NCBI GenBank assembly: GCA_032622095.1
Contig: CP136063.1
Span: forward strand, 92,979,980-93,043,979
Source: Siphonodentalium dalli
Lineage: Eukaryota > Mollusca > Scaphopoda > Gadilida > Siphonodentaliidae
Direction: 5' to 3'
Length of the DNA: 64,000 nt
The translations under genes and the position numbers were made by a program. The notes beneath the pieces are model-generated. The model ran no database searches. It saw only the letters and a list, made by a program, of their open reading frames with translations, and was not told the DNA's origin. Shown in pieces: positions 41,301-56,300 of this stretch. Position 1 is the first letter of the stretch. Each line of letters starts with the position of its first letter.

Positions 41301-44300
41301 ATAGTCTCTATTAGTCCATAAACTGACGACCGCAATTGCTTATTATGCATATATTGCCATGCATAGTCAACAATATCCCAAAGTGATTTATTTCACAATA
41401 ATACGGAACCTGTCCCAAAATCAGTGTTTATAGTGGGAATTCATAGTGACAAGTTAACAACACCATTCATTTGATCCATATTGCATACATGGAGGATAAA
41501 GACAAACACATACCCCCTCCCCAATATGGAGATAAAGTCCAAGTATGGTAAATAATAGTTGCGTTGTCCCGCCTGGGTCCCCAAGCACAATCAATGATGC
41601 ACATGTTCACATTTCCCGCCAAAATTATATTTTATAACACGCTGGCTAAAACTCTGTTATGTACTCTGCAGAGGGACCCATTAATTATGTACCGTACGAT
41701 AGCACGGGATCTTGGAGAAGGAGTAGTTTCATCCATGAAAATCCCATGCATAAAATGTCCCGACTAAGAAATTCGGCATTCTTTGATCAAATTATGTAAT
41801 CGTAGGATATTACGGGATTTTCGAGCATGAGTAGTTTCATCCTGTGCACAAAAATATACGTACTCAGCAGTCCGGCATTTCTTTGATGTTACCGCGACAT
41901 TATTACGCTGTATCTAAAGTCGCTATTTGACCCGCATTTCACCAGTATTCTGTTTAACTCCCGTTGCAACCAAATTATTTTTACGACATATTGCGACTGA
42001 CAATTGGTAAATGTATGAACCAAACAGATAATCTGTGAGGGGAGTGAGACCGTCCTACGGACGCTGAGCCATACTAACGGAAACCCTGTAGATTATCAAT
42101 TTCTCACCCCCTCCTGACCCTATTTTTGGTCCCCCTCCTCAAGTGTTTTATTTGGATAATCTTGATGTAAACCTTTTTCTCGTGCCTTAGTGTAAACATG
42201 TTTTTTATCTCCAAATCAGTATGTCAGATAATAAACAGAACATGCATTGATACTATGGAATAGGATGATGGTGTATGGAAATAGAGAATTAGACAACAAG
42301 CTTTTGCTTTTGTTAAGTCTTCGCCTCTGTGGTGAATTTAATGCCCCACTTTAAATAAGTGAAGGATGGCAGGGTGAAGTGGGAAGGATTGGAAAGTTTT
42401 AGTGGTTTTCCTATGCCTTAGCCTTCAAAGTACAATGCAATGACCCTTTATAAATCAGTCTATTTTGATCAAATTGGGTGATTTAAATCGCCTTCTATAA
42501 TGATATAATTTCTTAAACTGACCATGACTATTTATGTATTTTAATTATATTGGCCTTATCTGCTGAAATTCCAATCTCATAAAACATAAAAACATGACCA
42601 ACAAAAATATGTTCTTTTTACTCTTATGAAATTATGTATCTCTGACATTGACCTGAAAATGGCTTGTATAATTCCAGCCATCAGCATTTAAGTTGTTTTG
42701 TTTTATTTCTCGGAAAATGTATATGAATACATCTGTCTCATGGTTTCATAGGGTAAACAATTCTAGAAAATAAGTTCAGTCTCACTTTCAATAAATTTGA
42801 ATGGCGGCATTTGGAATAATTTCACTTCATCAAATGTTATTTTTGAGGCTACTAGTACATAAATCACACCAAGCCTGAGTTTAGTGTGCCTGTCATTTGC
42901 AGGATGAGGTCCCCAGAGGGTGAATTTAGTGACGCTATCCTGCATAGCAGGCTAGCATCACCAAATTCACTTTCTGGGGGACCTCATTCTGCATGGCCTC
43001 ATCTGCTATGCGAGACATAGACTCAGATTGATGTTCCCAAATGGTGAATAATGTGATGTACACCCATTGGGAACCTCGATTATGTAATGTGTCATCTGCC
43101 AATTATGGGTATATAGAGAAACTAAATTAAAAAGATATAATCTATGTGAAGAAGATTCTATAGAAATTTTATAATAAAGAAACTTTCCTGAGAAGATGAA
43201 GCCTAAGCAGAATGTAGTCCCCAGAGGGTGAATTTAGTTATGTTAGCCCGCTATGTATATATAACTTGATGAGTGTTTGTTTGTTCAACTCAACAGACTA
43301 GTTATGGTGTGGAAGACCCAGAGTTTGCGATCACGCAATTAGCTCAGACGACGATGAGGTCTGAGATTGGTAAAATAACGCTTGACTCGGTGTTCAAAGA
43401 GAGAGAATCCCTCAACATAGCTATTGTTGGTAAGTTGCTTGAAAAGGGCCAGCCAGATTGTGATTTTCAGTGCCGAATTGACTTATCCATGTCACAAAAA
43501 TAAGGTGAAGTGGTCATCGTCCAGGGCGAAGTGCATGTTATAATATTGTAGTCACTATATTATACGGAAATAAGAAAGATGTTAAATGTAAAGATCTAAA
43601 ATGTAAAAAATTATAATTTGAATGGCTGATATGATGAGAATTCCTTGCATTCACATCATGCCTCTGATAGCTATGCATAACAACCAAACATAACATAATT
43701 GTTTAGACAAAAGATATTTTGAGAAAATTTAAAATCAGTAGTGTACAAACTGAAACAATATGAAATTCCATATGTGACTACTGATTTTTTTTATATTACT
43801 CAAAGGTCTACTTTTGCCAGTCGACGTAAACATCTCCATAATAATTATAATATTACGTCGACACGAATTCATGTAAAAACCCATTTCCAGAACAATGGGC
43901 TTCCCCCAATATCGTGACGTCATACTGATGTCGCAGACATTCCAAATAAGGAATAATTTATGCGCGTCAATATTGCCGACAACACTTGAAATTGTTCAGA
44001 TTTCAACTCTGAAATAACTGTCTCTTTCAATATAGACGAAACACACTTCAATAACACATCGTTTCGGTCTTTGTCCACTGTAACACTCATTTTCCTATTG
44101 TGATGAGATTATTAAAAGCGTCGAAAATGAGTTTTACCGATGAATAAATGTCTTAAATTTAGATCAATATACACACGTGTTTTTGATGACACCTGAGCTA
44201 TTTTTACGGGACACGCGCAGCTGTTATCGGTTAGCCAATCGGGGTTAGCGGTTTCTGGTACCGCTTCCAATCAAAACAAGGAATTTCCTGGTATATCCCC

Positions 44301-47300
44301 AAGTCTGGAAATAGCTTTCCGGCCAGTCCTGTTCGACTCAGATGAATTTATATGATATACTGAGTCGAAATTTATGTCGACTGTACTTTTGCATACTATT
44401 CCTCGGCGGGACTCACAAAATGACACAATGTGGGGGGATTAAAAGGGGTAATCCTCAGTGCAATTTCAAATATATTGACAACAATCAGATTAACGCTTGA
44501 GGACACCTAACAATGTTTTCACAGAGGTGAATGTTTTGGGGGTATTTTGTTGAATTTCATCATCAAGTTTGGAATTTCCAGGGCGACTTTGACTTTTCCC
44601 GACAAGTTAAATATGTTTATATAGCAAACATAGATATGTGCACGCAGTTTTAACGAATCCAACGCGAAATAAGTGGTTAAATTTAAGCATTCCAGTTGTT
44701 GAAACCTAAACATTTGGCATGTTTATTTAATCCATTGCCATCGCAACCGAGCAATTTTGTGTGATGTCTACCCAATTTTTAGCTCAACTTAATTTGTAAG
44801 TTTGAGCTATTGCCATGGGTTGGCATCCGTCGTGCGTGCGTGTGTGCGTCCGTCAACAATTTCCTTTGGCGCGGGCTACAGGTCGTATCTTTGGTCTGAT
44901 CTTTATGAAATTTGTCATGAATGTTGACATTGACATGTAGATGGGAACGAGTCATATTTCCGCTAAAGGAAGCCGTTCACACTGAACTATATGGATATAT
45001 GTCCTGCGTTTGTAAACCTTAGTAGAAAAGGGGTTAACTTTTTTTGTGGTTGCCTACGATCCCTCGCGGTCTTCAGTGGCTTGCTCGGATTAGTCACGCA
45101 TGCGCAGTCCCAATATAACCGACTGAATTCGCCAGTTTATTTTCTGCTACCAAACCGAACGGAAGTCTAAAGGGAGTATTGTTCCGAATTTGTCGTTTAA
45201 CAACTAGACAACAAATTCAATTTATCGATACAATAATTACTGGTCGCCTACGCGTTAGTTTTTAGAATTATTGTTTCGAATTCACGGACCGTTTCGCTTC
45301 AAACATACAATTGTTCCGTGTTTTCGAATAGGCGGCGGATTTTAAGAAATTTCGAATCTGAAAATCGACATTTCGCCATAATCAGCCGCCATTTCAAGGA
45401 CTTACGAGGCGCATAGATTATTGTGAGCAATACATCTATGTAATTATTATAGCACCTATAAGGTATGATATAATTTGTCAGATATAAATGCCACGTGATT
45501 CGCTACCGGAAGTCTCCTAATTTCGTGGGAATTTATTTACGCGTGGACATTTATTTAGCAATAATTACCATCGCTACTGACGCTATCTATCATAATGTTA
45601 TGAACAACATTCTTTCTCATAATACTTTGTTGTTTTATGGTTCAATACAACTGATCCAGATGTGTTGGTCACATTTGAACTTAAAAGTTGATTACAATTT
45701 ACATCTGGGTTTATCAATGTAAAAACAGTAGTGTCATTATTACTTTAATAAATTGACAGAGATTGATATTGGACAAGTGTTATAATTCTGTTCATGGTTT
45801 GATTCTCGTAACGGAGCATCACCTTCAATGTAACAATCTCAGCCATGTGCTAGCGGACCGGGAATCGCACCCTGGTCAGGGTATTCTGACAGAAATCAGA
45901 ACTCGGTCCGATACCAAGTTTGTCAGGCTAACAAGTCCCATTCGAGATTACTGAATAAAATCCGAATGCAAATGCTGACTTTCCCCATTACAACACTTGT
46001 TCAGGTATGTTGTCGTGGGTGCACTACGCTGTGCAATCGGGTGTGGACAATAAAAACTTAATGGCTGACCCATGTACACACCTAGGTGTGTGCATGTTAC
46101 AGAACACTACTGGAGTCACTAGATCTCATCAAAACAACATGCTTTCACAAAATACTTTGTGTGTTCTGTTATAATACTGTCACACATGTCTCCTATGATT
46201 TAGATGTGTTGGTCGACGCTTGAAGTTATCAGACTACAGTTTATCAATATCAGAAAAATAATGACTGTCGTCGTACTAAGATTCGTTAGTGTCATTAATT
46301 TCAGACAGGGATTGACATCTGACAGGAGTTAGAATTCTGTTGAGTACATGATTCGATTCTCGTACAGTGCTTCAACTTCACTGTCAAAAATTTTGAACTG
46401 CTAGCATTTAATGATTGCAAGCATGACACTAAAATTAATTGTGATGACAGTTTCACTATTGTCTCAATTCCAGATTTTAGTTATTATTCTGAATTGTATC
46501 CAAAATTAACCCATCCTTTCAAAATTGCTGGGTTGTTTCTCGACAAAATGGTGTCTCCTTCCGGAATACAATCATAATTGCTTTCCTTCCTGTGTAGGTT
46601 TACCGAAAAGAAGCGGGGGGGGGGGGGGGGGCTGGGTTACTACGATTCTGGATATGGCTCTAATTGGGACACAAAATTACAAATCATGGGTGCTCCGGTT
46701 TGCATTCTCTAGAGTAAGGCAAGAAGCTTATCGTCACTCTGACGGTGTTTAATCATGGTTTCACTATCTACAAATACATTTGAAGATACATGTACTTTGG
46801 TTTGAAAAACCTTTCCCCTTCTTGATTCAATTATGAGAATGATTCCAGCCTGACAGGTATTTAGAATCGTGGTGACTTGACCCCTCCAGGTAACTGGCCC
46901 ACTGGCAATAACTGGTGACCGTGGCCTGGATGACGTTCCCCAATGAATAACGATATAATAGCAGTGGTATTCCAAGACGAGGAAGGTGGGGGGAGACATT
47001 ATTTATGGCAAGTAACCATATCAAATGTGAGCTGGGTACAAGAACAGGCTGTACATCCAATACAGCATGCATTGTTCATAAAGGGCATGGTAGGTGTTTT
47101 GAAGGTATTCATGGACTAGCTGGAGTCTCAATGAATGTTCAAATATATACGTGTCCCGAACTTTCATACCGTTGATATGGCGAATATACTTCACACACGA
47201 ATGAAGCATATTTACATGGAAAGCATTTATATTGTCACGTGTCCCACGACCACTGCCAATAGCCTTTCCGACAAGAGGCCATCAGCATGGCTCTTCATAC

Positions 47301-50300
47301 TTCTATTGCCCATATCAATTTGATTATCTGGCACATAGACAATAAAACAGGCAAAGACGTTTGCGCTGTCCAGCTAAGCTTTCGAGGAAGCTCATTGACC
47401 AGCATTACCGACCTTTCCTAAGACGCAGGCAGGGGACCACACCATACGAGTGGGATCCCATCCCCATGGCACCAGATGCCCGATCGTAAGGGCCTGAAAC
47501 CATGCTGCCAACTGCGCATTTCGGTCTATGCTGGGTTTGTCCTCTCTTCCTTAAACATGCCATAAGCAGGACCACTTGGGTGGGGGGAGTTCCTCTCTAT
47601 CTTGGCTCTTAATATTAAAATAAAACAACATTATAAAGGGATGTGTATCCTTTACTAGGAGGATGATAATTTCATTCGTTTCCTTCCTAGGGGAGCCATT
47701 TTTAGAGCGGGTCTTCCCCTAGTTTGCTGCATGCTTCACACTAACTGACCTATCACACACCTAGGTCGTTCTGCTGCATGTTTGGGGGGGCAGAGGCTCA
47801 GACCTGAATATTCCATATGGTGACCGTGAAAATTTACCTGTGTTCATCATCTGACTACATTGTACATCATTTGAACTGATTTCGGTTGTAGAAGGCGCAC
47901 CTTCATTTCTTAGAATCGGATCGCGGTGGGTATTCCGCTGGGAACGCGGACTGCTCTCAGGTGCCTAGTGGTCGTGATGGCCTAATAATAGTAATGTGTG
48001 TGGATTTAGGCTGAACATAATACTTGTGATTGCACATTTTGCTGTCTGTCTCCATTCCAAAGGATGGTGCTCATTGGGAAATTTCTCCAAAATTAATACT
48101 CGTACCGACACTATTGTTTTGGCACCTGAGAGTAGCGGTTTGCTTTCTCATTGGATGCTCTGGTCACCTGCGGTGTTCGGCCATGTTCTCTGAGGGGCTA
48201 TATATATATCTTTAATGATACATTGGATTGTGCCAGGGATCTCTGCTCTGGCTCCGACCATTGGATTGTTGGGCGCAGCTTTAGTAGGGTCTTCTGACAT
48301 GATCTCATGATGACTTATATATCACCATGATATATCTATTATATCATTTTATATATCTATATATGCGAAAGATTTGTGTCACCGGGTTTCTGCAATGATA
48401 TCTTGTGAAACAGTGATACATAGGTACCTCAGAGACATGAGACATGTTCTCTGTGGGGTTGTATATCTATATTTAGTGATACGTTGGATCATGACAGGGA
48501 GCTGTGATCTGGCTCCGCCCATTAGATTGATGGGCGCAGCTTTGGAAGGGCCTTCTGACATGGTCTCATGAGGAAAACTTAATATGTATATCCCCCGGAT
48601 ATATATATTATATCATTTTATCTATTATATATTTTGGAAGATCTGTGTGTTTGTGTGTGTGTGTTTGTGTGTGTTCGCGATGGACTCGAACACGGCTGGA
48701 CCGATTTCGACCAAACTTGGTACGGACACGTAATTCGACCCGGGAACGAACATGGGCCTATTGATTTTCAGATCCGAGGTAAACTTTTCACGTGCCGATG
48801 TCAAATCTGTTTTACGCTGTGTTACGGGACTTTCATTTGAGTTCGGTGCTTACAAATCGATTCGAAACAGCGCGAATAATAAAATGCCAGTCATAATAAT
48901 GACATTGTGAGAATCTTTCGTGTTTCCTCTTTCCAACGATATATAATGCGTATGTATCCGTTTTAGTTATCTGCCTCAATTATCAAGAAGAAGTGGTACT
49001 ATCTTCCATCAGGATAAAAACAATGCGTAACTTCTATGACGTCGTTAGAGGTCATAACGTTAGATCACATTAACACTTAACCAGCCGATGCATTTGACTG
49101 TTTCAGACGTCTTGGCGATATCTCGGGCACCGATGGTAATTTATCGTTACGTTGAAACTTGATAATTAATGAGCGTGTGTATATGAGGCGCGTTTATATA
49201 CTTGAGTGGAAATCAAATCGGGTCAAATCCGCTGGGCCGATTTCCACCATTTTTGGGGTGTGGTGTTTGACCCCACCTGACCTTGACCTTCAAAATGGTC
49301 AATTCAAGGTCAAAGCCCGGTCGAAGTCGGGTGACCTTCTAGTATATATATATACGCAATGTGTATATTGTGATACATAGGTACCTCAGGGACATGTGAA
49401 CGTGTGATAACTGTTCTAAGGGCAGGACCAGATCACGCTCCTCCGGTTACGTCTCGACGGTTCAACCAATTCATGGGGATACGTCTGGTGGAGCTGCCGG
49501 GGTACTTGGGACCTCCAGGCCATTTGGCCCCCACCAGGCGCTAGCGGTTCTGGGCGCTAAAGCTGCCAAAATCGCGTGCGTACGTATCGACACCGGCTGG
49601 ATGGCCTTCGGCAGCTTAAGCGTAGGGCAGGGGCCGTACCCATGAGGTAAAGCGCTGAGTCCCCCTGGTCACGCTCGCATTACCGACACGGCCTTGCCTG
49701 CCACTCCTCCGTGAAGGGATCGGAGAAAAATTACCTCTCCCCACCCTCCAGCTTGGCCAGGATATTAGCTTGGGCATGACCACCTGCAGCATGCGATGGT
49801 GGGGGCTCCCTCTGATCTGATGGCTTGACTCGCTTATAGTTGTATAACCCATTTGGGCTAATGGGCTCTCCATTTGATACCTGTGCCACAGATTGGGCAT
49901 CAGGTTATCTGCCATTTGCATTGGTGAACAGCAGTTAGTTAAACTCTTAATGTTGGTTGTCTTGCCATCTTTGGAGTGGGCCTCCTCCAGTGCAGGTCGT
50001 TATGTCGCTAAGGCGGAGAGGGAGTTAGTCTCCTCGCATCTCAAATCGGCTGGATTCTTAGAACTGACGGATGAAGAACAGAGAATTGCTCGGTTCGCTC
50101 GCAATTCTAAATTGAATGGCACCACCTGGGATGTTGCTTCCAAAAACAAGGGGGGGGAGGTACATGTTTGGGCAATATAGCACTCTAATTATATGAGTTA
50201 TTTCACGTACCTAATCATAACAGATTCATTAAAGAGTTCATATTTAGGTACAATCTGTTTTAGAAGAGTGCATTCCCTCCAAAATTTGGCTATTAACTTT

Positions 50301-53300
50301 ATTGCTCGTGCCTCCTCCTGGGCTTGCATTCTAATCCATATAGTTCAGTGTGAACGGCTTCCTTTAGCGGAAATATGATATTTTTAAAAATATAATATAT
50401 ATTTCCTTAAAGAAAGCCTGAAAACTGAACTATCATAGGGCCCTCCCATGGCGGTGCCATTCCCAACCCCGCAACTCGCCAATCTCCTGATTGAGTTGAA
50501 AATAAACTGGCGAATTCAGTCGGTTATATTGGGACTGCGCATGCGTGACTAATCCGAGCAAGCCACTGAAGACCGCGAGGGATCGTAGGCGACCACAAAA
50601 AAAGTTAACCCCTTTTCTACTATGGTTTACAAATGCAGGACATATATCCATATAGTTCAGTGTTCAGGCTTTCTTTAAGGAAATATATATTATATTTTTA
50701 AAAATATCATTTTGGGGTCATTCGGCCAAAAACATGGCCGCTGGTGGCCATCTTGGATTTCAAAATTAAATCCATTGGCGCGGGCTACAGGCCGTACTGT
50801 TTGTGTGATCATCATAAAATTTGTCATGAATGTTGACATTTACATGTAGATGGGAACGAGTCATTTTAGGATCATTCGGCCAAAAAACATGGCCGCTGGT
50901 GGCCATCTTGAATTTTACTCTTTGCATCACTAAATCCTTTGACACATCCTACAGACCACATCTCTGATCCGATCATCACCAAATTCATATGGATCATCGG
51001 GGTGATCTCTAGATGGGAACGAGTCATTTGGCCAAAAAACATAGCCGCCATCAGCCATCTTGGGAACGAGTCATTTGGCCAAAAAACATAGCCGCCATCA
51101 GCCATCTTGGATTTTACTCTTTGCATCACTAAATACTTTGGCGCAGGCTACAGGTCGTATCTTTGGTCTGATCTTTATGAAATTTGTCATGAATATTGAC
51201 ATTGACATGTAGATGGAAACGAGTCATTTTGGGGTCATTCAGCCAAAAAACATGGCCGCTGGTGGCCATCTTGGATTTCAAAATTAAATCCATTGGCGCG
51301 GGCTACAGGCCCTACTGTTTGTGTGATCATTAAAAAATTTGTCATGAATGTTGACATTTACATGTAGATGGGAACGAGTCATTTTAGGATCATTCGGCCA
51401 AAGATCATGGCCACTGGTGGCCATCTTGAATTTTACTCTTTGCATCACTAAATCCTTTGACACATCCTACAGACCACATCTCTGATCCGATCATCACCAA
51501 ACTTCATATGGATCATCTGGGTGATCTCTAGATGGGAACGAGTCATTTTCGGGGTCATTTGGCCAAAAAACATGGCCGCCATCAGCCATCTTGGATTTTA
51601 CTCTTTGCATCACTAAATACTTTGGCGCAGGCTACAGGTCGTATCTTTGGTCTGATCTTTATGAAATTTGTCATGAATGTTGACATTGACATGTAGATGG
51701 GAACGAGTCATTTTGGGGTCATTCGGCCAAAAAACATGGCCGCTGGTGGTCATCTTGGATTTCAAATTTGAATCCATTGGCGCGGGCTACAGGCCGTACT
51801 GTTTGTCTGATCATCATAAAATTTGTCATGAATGTTGACATTTACATGTAGATGGGAACGAGTCATTTTAGGATCATTTGGCCAAAAAACATGGCTGCTG
51901 GTGGCCATCTTGGATTTTACTCTTTGCATCACTAAATACTTTCACACACCCTATAGACCACAACCCTGATCCGATCATCACCAAACTTCATATTCATCAT
52001 TGGGGTGGCCCCTAGTTGGGCACGAATAATTTTGGGGTAATTCGGCCAAAAAACATGGCCGCTGGTGGCCATCTTGGATTTCAAAATTGAATCAATTGGC
52101 GTGGGCTACAGGCCGTACTGTTTGTCTGATCATCATAAAATTTGTCATGAATGTTGACATTTACATGTAATTTTAGGATCAATCGGCCAAAAAACATGGC
52201 CACTGGTGGCCATCTTGGATTTTACTCTTTGCATCACTAAATCCTTTGACACATCCTACAGACCATATCCCTGATCTGATCATCACCAAACTTCATATGG
52301 ATCATCGGGGTGACCTCTTGATGGGAACGAGTCATTTTGGGGTCATTCGGCAAAACAATATGGCCATTTTGGATTTTACTCTTTGTATGACTAAATATTT
52401 CTACAAAATCCATTAGCATGGGTTATAGACCGATCTCATTTACATCTTGTCTTACTTAGACATTTCAATTAGCACCTTTCCTAATTCCTCCATTTACTGT
52501 CAACCATTAAATTTTTCCCCTATCTAAGTTGAGCTACAGTGTCATTGACACTTTCATTTTTGAAAGTATATAACCTACTGATTGAAGTGCACATATAGTC
52601 AGTTCTCCACATGAAAATCCTACGGGGGTCTATGGTGGGGCCAGTACTACTTCGCCCAGTTGCAAAATTAGGGCAAAATTAGTGAGAATAGGGAGAAGAA
52701 GGCACCCACATCACCCTCTAGGCTGGTCCCTGGCTTGAAATATCAATGAAATAAAAATAGATCCTACTCAGGGCTTCAGTCGAAAACAAATATGATGTTG
52801 TTTCGGCTAGATTATTACCATATACGACAAGAAACTACTGATCAGCTGTTCTCAACCAGAATATTTGGTAAAACTATTATAATTTCGAACAGGTGATACT
52901 TTATTGCTCATTGAAATGTTTGGTCAAAGAAATTATTCATTTGAAAAAATAATTACAGACTGACCCTCAGACCGCATTAGTCTCCTATCAGACATATAGA
53001 GTAAGCCCGTAAGGTTCAGAGTTCAATCTAGGGTCCTGCAAATATTTCAGATTAAATTTTATGTCGATATCACGTTGTGATTTGGTGTCAATATCAAATT
53101 GGATCTCCTGATTCAAAAAAAATTCCATATGCATCAGTATGCATCCCCATCCGTCAGAAAGTGAGACAAGCTGTCTAAAATTGGTAACTTGTTAATTGCT
53201 TTATTGGGATGAGTATATATATATATGTGCCATTTTTCTCACAAACAGCCTAATCCTAGTTATAAATTGTTGGATTAGTTGCGAGTAATGGTCATGTGGT

Positions 53301-56300
53301 ACACTGGATGCTAATTGATTATGTCACATTATGTCCGATTTTGAATCTGGGGAAGAGTGCTGATTCGCAGGGCCCTAGTTCAATTTAGCATCCTCTCTAA
53401 TTTGAATGTGTATAATTATACCCCCACTTTCGAAGAAAATGGGGGGGTATACTGGATTGACTGCATCCGTCCGTCCGTCACGCTTTCTCCCTCCGTCAGT
53501 CCGTCCGTCCGTCCGTCCGACCTCATAACTCGAACAACTATGAACCGATTTCAATAATGTTTTGTATGCAATCTCCTTAGGACTGCCTCTCCGCATGATG
53601 CTAATTGCAGTTCGGTCCGACTTTTTTTTTACGCCTCATTTTCGACTTATTTTGACTTAGAAAATTCTGTTCGACTTAATAACTTTAACAAATATGAACC
53701 AATTTGAATAATTTTTTCTGTACAAGCTTCTTGTGACACCATATCGATATAATTAGTCCGAATTTTTCTTTTAAGTTAAAAATCTTTTTTGTTTGGTTTA
53801 CAGATAATGCGGGTTGAATTTGCCACGGTGGGCTATGCTAGCACTCGAGTGCACACCTCTTGTTATATCACTATTTCAGACATTCCATTTAATTCATGTA
53901 AATTTCAATTTCCCAATTCAATGACGATTTCAAATTATGCAGAAAATTGCCGATTCTCAGGGCCCCATCAGCAAACTTCTTTTTAAACTTGCTACCTTTT
54001 TCACATTGACTGATGGTTTGGTCTCAGACGTCCTGTCTAGTAAGATATTGTATTATTTCTCTTCATGTTCACCAATTCATTTTCAGAGGCACTAAATCAT
54101 GCAGCAGAGTCCTGGGGTATTCTATGTCTGCGATATGAAATCAGTAAGTATTCAGTAACAAGTTAGTACTTAGTATGTTGTAAGCATAGTATGTTGTTAG
54201 AACTTGAACAAATGCGCTTTTCGTTTGGGTTTAAAATTCGGTTAAAATTAAAACTTGGATCTGGTAAATTTCAGTCCGTGCCACAAATAGTTGCTCCTGA
54301 TGTAATTCAGATTTAAATTGGTATTTTCCTTCTATGGCATTGCTTTAGAATTGCATGAAATTATTTATTGGCTTCTAAGACTTTTTCTATGGCATCGCCT
54401 TTTGTCATAGCTAATTTAGAGTTTTAGAATTTAGAATTTTAATTCCTAGTTCAAATTTACTAGAACCCATATTCTTAATATGAAAATGAATCCTATCTTG
54501 GCTTGATCACTTCTGATAATAAGAATTTCATTCTTCTTTTTTCAGGGGATATAAAGCTACCAGACAGGGTTCAGGATGCTATGCAGATGCAGGTTGAAGC
54601 TGAGAGAAAAAAGAGGGCTTCTGTCCTCGAATCAGAAGGTGAATTATTAGCCCAAATAGTACATAGACAACTAACATGATGCTGATGTGGTGCAAGACTA
54701 GATTGGTGGAAAGCTGCTTTTCATTCAAAGCGACATTTAATTGTTAAAGTGATGTGAAACACTCAGCTAGGGTGACCAAATAGATCAAAGTAGTTATTTT
54801 TACAAATATTATATCTAAATTGACAACACACACCGTCATTCTTATATATTAATTAAATGCAGTGACTGCCGATGGCGAAATCGTTTTTGTTAGTTTATCG
54901 CCGATAGAAGCGTCCCGATTCGAGTAGTAAATATTTACAATTTAGTGTAGTTCAGACAATGTTTTCTATGGAGTGGTACGGTCGATTTGCTTGAGATTTT
55001 CCGTGATGTTAGTTGATTGCTACATTCCTCCATTTGACATAGCACCTGAATACTAACTTATCAGTTTCACACGCCCGAACAAGTACATAATATGTCTTTA
55101 ACATCCTGAATTAAACTAGTAAAACCCCACTTTTTTCAATGTTGTAGGGATCAAAATAGTTTAAAGTAAACCTTGTAATATCTCACTGTTGTTCTGGGGA
55201 TAAAGATAGATTGATATAAAACAAATGAAATACTTATTTATTACACACTTGTTCCTAGAATAACATTGTTCATGCTGTTCCATATTTATGAAAATGTATG
55301 GAACACATGTTAAATATGCATCCCGATGATGTCACACAATGTAGTTGATGTTCCCCTCAACCATGAAACCGGAACTTTAAAGTCAAAACATCAAAAACAA
55401 GCCCTGTATGTGCCAGCACAAACCTTCTAAGTCTGTTTTTTTTAATTCACAGATTTTAGGATTGGTGGTGTGTAATAAACATAGAACAACATGTGTGTTA
55501 ATGGGTTTGTCGAGACGGCAATTGTGCCATCACGGAAGGATAGAATTCAAGGCTTCTGTGTATATATGAACCGGGTTTGTTTTGGAAAGACTGAAGTTTG
55601 AAAACCCTGTGCCAATGCATTATCTTATATATGCAACTCTCTCATAGGGACCCTCGCATATGTAAGAGAATACATGGCCTAACAATATTTATCTTGACCT
55701 TGTAAGTCAGTGCAATCTCTTATTTATGCGAGATCAGAACAAAATGATGTTAAACCAGCCGATGGTTTCTGGTATAGGGGCAGCAGGTCCCTTTTAGGCC
55801 CCCTTTCCGCTCACCCAAACATCACTTGTGTTATATGCCACTAAATAAAACCAACAGGGAATAATAAACAACGATAATTTTATTTGCTCAGAAGCGCTGA
55901 TCACTAGTGAACCATTTTGTAGGAAAAGACTGCTTTTTCAGGGCTACACACATCAATAATTATTGCCTTATTCTGAAAGATAGCGAAGTGGACATCGCTA
56001 AAAGCCACATGGTTGATTCTGTCTGGTTACATCATGATTACGTTGTCAAAGAATGCACTGTTCCAACTGGTTCTGATTTATGATTATGTAGATGATGTCT
56101 AGAGGTTTATAGCCACAGAAAAATTATCAGGAATATTTCATGGTATATTTAACCTGTTGTCATGAATGTAGTGAAGTCGGACACACATAAATAAATTGCA
56201 AATTTTAACAATTTCCTCTACCGTTGTTGGTGGGGGTATAAAAAATTGTCAGTACACATATTTTACTGGCAAATTTAACTGTATGTTTTGTTGAAACATT

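Larger units (their letters stand above)
44956..50374. mobile_element. Nested element with ATTTCCGCTAAAGG inverted ends
   Basis: The left end ATTTCCGCTAAAGGAAGCCG TTCACACTGAACTATATGGAT is matched, inverted, at 50335-50374. The first 190 bp (44956-45145; includes GATCCCTCGCGGTCTTCAGTGG and GCGCAGTCCCAATATAACCG) also match, inverted, 50500-50670 of the adjacent MITE. The interior holds a SINE, a poly-G run (46615-46631), a tandem duplication and an ACTAG-type element. It is therefore either an autonomous element in decay or a MITE split by several insertions. Confidence 0.62.
44781..52535. mobile_element. AGCTCAACTT-bounded repeat element with a large nested insertion
   Basis: The outer ends AGCTCAACTTAATTTGTAAG (44781) and CTAAGTTGAGCT (ending 52535) form a short inverted repeat. 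Inside are a CGTGCGTGCGTG / GCGTCCGTCAACAATTTC start and tandem units of the ACATGGCCGC family. The unit interrupted at GGGAACGAGTCAT (44955) resumes at CATTTTGGGGTCATTCGG (50709), so 44956-50707 is a later insertion of about 5.75 kb. Confidence 0.75.
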
